A stretch of DNA of 64,000 nt from JABDBL01 sp963845445 (lineage in GTDB: Bacteria > Cyanobacteriota > Vampirovibrionia > Obscuribacterales > Obscuribacteraceae): positions 866,198-930,197 of the forward strand of contig CAWJSE010000003.1 of the NCBI GenBank assembly GCA_963845445.1, given 5' to 3'. Shown piece by piece: positions 63,605 to 64,000 of this stretch. Position 1 is the stretch's first letter; every line of letters starts with the position of its first letter. The notes under the pieces are model-generated. The model searched no databases. It had not been told where the DNA came from and worked only from the letters and a program-made list of their open reading frames with translations. A program made the position numbers and the translations under genes.

Positions 63605-64000
63605 TTACTGCGCCTCGGGGTCCAGGCCGGTCAGTCTACGCATGCCTTGGGCAGCAATCTGCTGCATGCGCTGCTTGATGCTCTGCCACTGCTCCTGCAA
63701 ACTGGTCAGGTCCGCAGCGGCTTTGGTATCGAAGCTGAGATCGGCAGCCTTGAAGATCTCCTCCGCCTTCTCCTTGGCGGCCCTGGTCAGCTCATCCAGC
63801 GTGGCGACAATAGGCTCCAACCACTCCGGGTCGTTGAGGGCGGCTTGCATCGCGGCATCATTGCTGACGTTCTTGACGGCCGACTCCAGGACAAACGAGT
63901 AGCCTGGAAGTAGAGAAAGATCCATATGGCGTCCATGCCACCCCTTCTGACATTCTTGATCTTCTGAATCGTGTCCTTGAGCAATTTGTAACCACTGATG
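63605..64000 (-). CDS. GC-rich protein, 5' end beyond window, likely frameshifted
   Basis: The 3' part (63605-63925) reads DLSLLPGYSFVLESAVKNVS, then helical PEWLEPIVATLDELTRAAKE and SLQEQWQSIKQRMQQIAAQG, ending at GLDPEAQ. Its ATG at 63925 lacks an SD. Upstream of ~63920 a different frame looks more coding (KLLKDTIQKIKNVRRGGMDA), suggesting one gene with a frameshift near 63905-63925 that continues past the edge. Amphipathic helices suggest a structural or membrane-peripheral protein. Family unknown. Confidence 0.5.
   Translation of the reverse strand, partial: HQWLQIAQGHDSEDQECQKGWHGRHMDLSLLPGYSFVLESAVKNVSNDAAMQAALNDPEWLEPIVATLDELTRAAKEKAEEIFKAADLSFDTKAAADLTSLQEQWQSIKQRMQQIAAQGMRRLTGLDPEAQ

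Noticed and set aside
2978..64000. Integron cassette array as explanation for the modules
   Set aside because: No integrase, orientation is mixed, modules are dispersed, and no GTTRRRY/RYYYAAC attC pairs were seen at their ends.
1..64000. CRISPR array or cas genes
   Set aside because: No regularly spaced short repeats and no Cas-like protein; the only tandem repeats are the ~110-bp nuo spacers and the ~360-bp duplication at 27.4-28.2 kb.
1..64000. tRNA or rRNA genes
   Set aside because: No cloverleaf with a TTC-loop signature or rRNA core sequence was spotted; a tRNAscan run would settle it.
1..64000. Assembly chimera mixing two genomes
   Set aside because: About twenty separate junctions, clean IS target duplications inside the GC-rich genes and paralogous upstream segments argue against it, though long-read coverage would be decisive.

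Overview
The window comes from a Gram-negative bacterium with an AT-leaning backbone. It encodes KdsC (LPS Kdo synthesis), a bacterial-type AspRS, S1, S21, RNase III, an SRP RNA and a 14-subunit-style complex I run nuoA-B-C-D-H-I-J-K with no nuoEFG or nuoLMN attached. The complex I layout and overall gene style fit a non-photosynthetic relative of Cyanobacteria (Melainabacteria/Vampirovibrionia such as Obscuribacterales), but that placement is inference: no rRNA or marker tree is available here.

Layout. 1-5.6 kb: an edge fragment, rpsA, a small exported coiled-coil protein, a frameshifted GC-rich gene and rnc. 5.7-12.7 kb: the complex I operon, interrupted in two intergenic gaps by tandem ~110-bp repeats. 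12.7-20.3 kb: an accessory zone with a mazF remnant, three toxin-antitoxin (TA) pairs, GC-rich genes and an intact IS256-type element. 20.3-23.5 kb: a large sensor-like membrane protein, an MshEN-like protein and the SRP RNA. 23.5-31.5 kb: an FHA protein, a cupin, VapBC, a glycoside hydrolase, duplicated tiny genes, two membrane proteins and a PfkB sugar kinase. 31.5-51.7 kb: three D-lyxose-isomerase-like genes (one cut by a second IS256 copy), a HAD phosphatase, an IS66 element, a small paralogous gene family, a second cupin, a mannitol-dehydrogenase-type enzyme, a 581-aa repeat protein, two more TA pairs and a divergent 4-alpha-glucanotransferase. 51.8-62.4 kb: an FAD oxidoreductase, kdsC, amrS, more GC-rich genes, rpsU and aspS. 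62.7-64 kb: two further GC-rich genes, the last running off the edge.

The most striking property is a second compositional class. About twenty genes on both strands are clearly more GC-rich than the backbone (38 of 60 bases G+C at 57001-57060, inside one of them, against 26 of 60 at 61801-61860 in aspS). They usually stand alone. Most have a strong Shine-Dalgarno (SD) sequence, a perfect rho-independent terminator straight after the stop codon and, in about ten cases, an unrelated-sequence hairpin roughly 10-45 nt before the start codon. They include diverged relatives of sugar enzymes (lyxose isomerase, 4-alpha-glucanotransferase, a glucokinase-like C-terminus, a HAD phosphatase), an FHA domain and at least two small paralogous families of unknown function. 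Both IS256 insertions lie inside such genes, and several of the genes are frameshifted or reduced to remnants. These hairpin-bracketed single-gene modules are the best candidate for something undescribed.

Functionally, the backbone of the middle region is about sugar handling (PfkB kinase, D-lyxose isomerase, two phosphomannose-isomerase-type cupins, a mannitol-dehydrogenase-type enzyme, a GH63-like hydrolase). The GC-rich sugar-enzyme homologues sit among these. Six TA pairs plus a remnant, two IS256 copies, an IS66 and an IS3 remnant mark the region as plastic.
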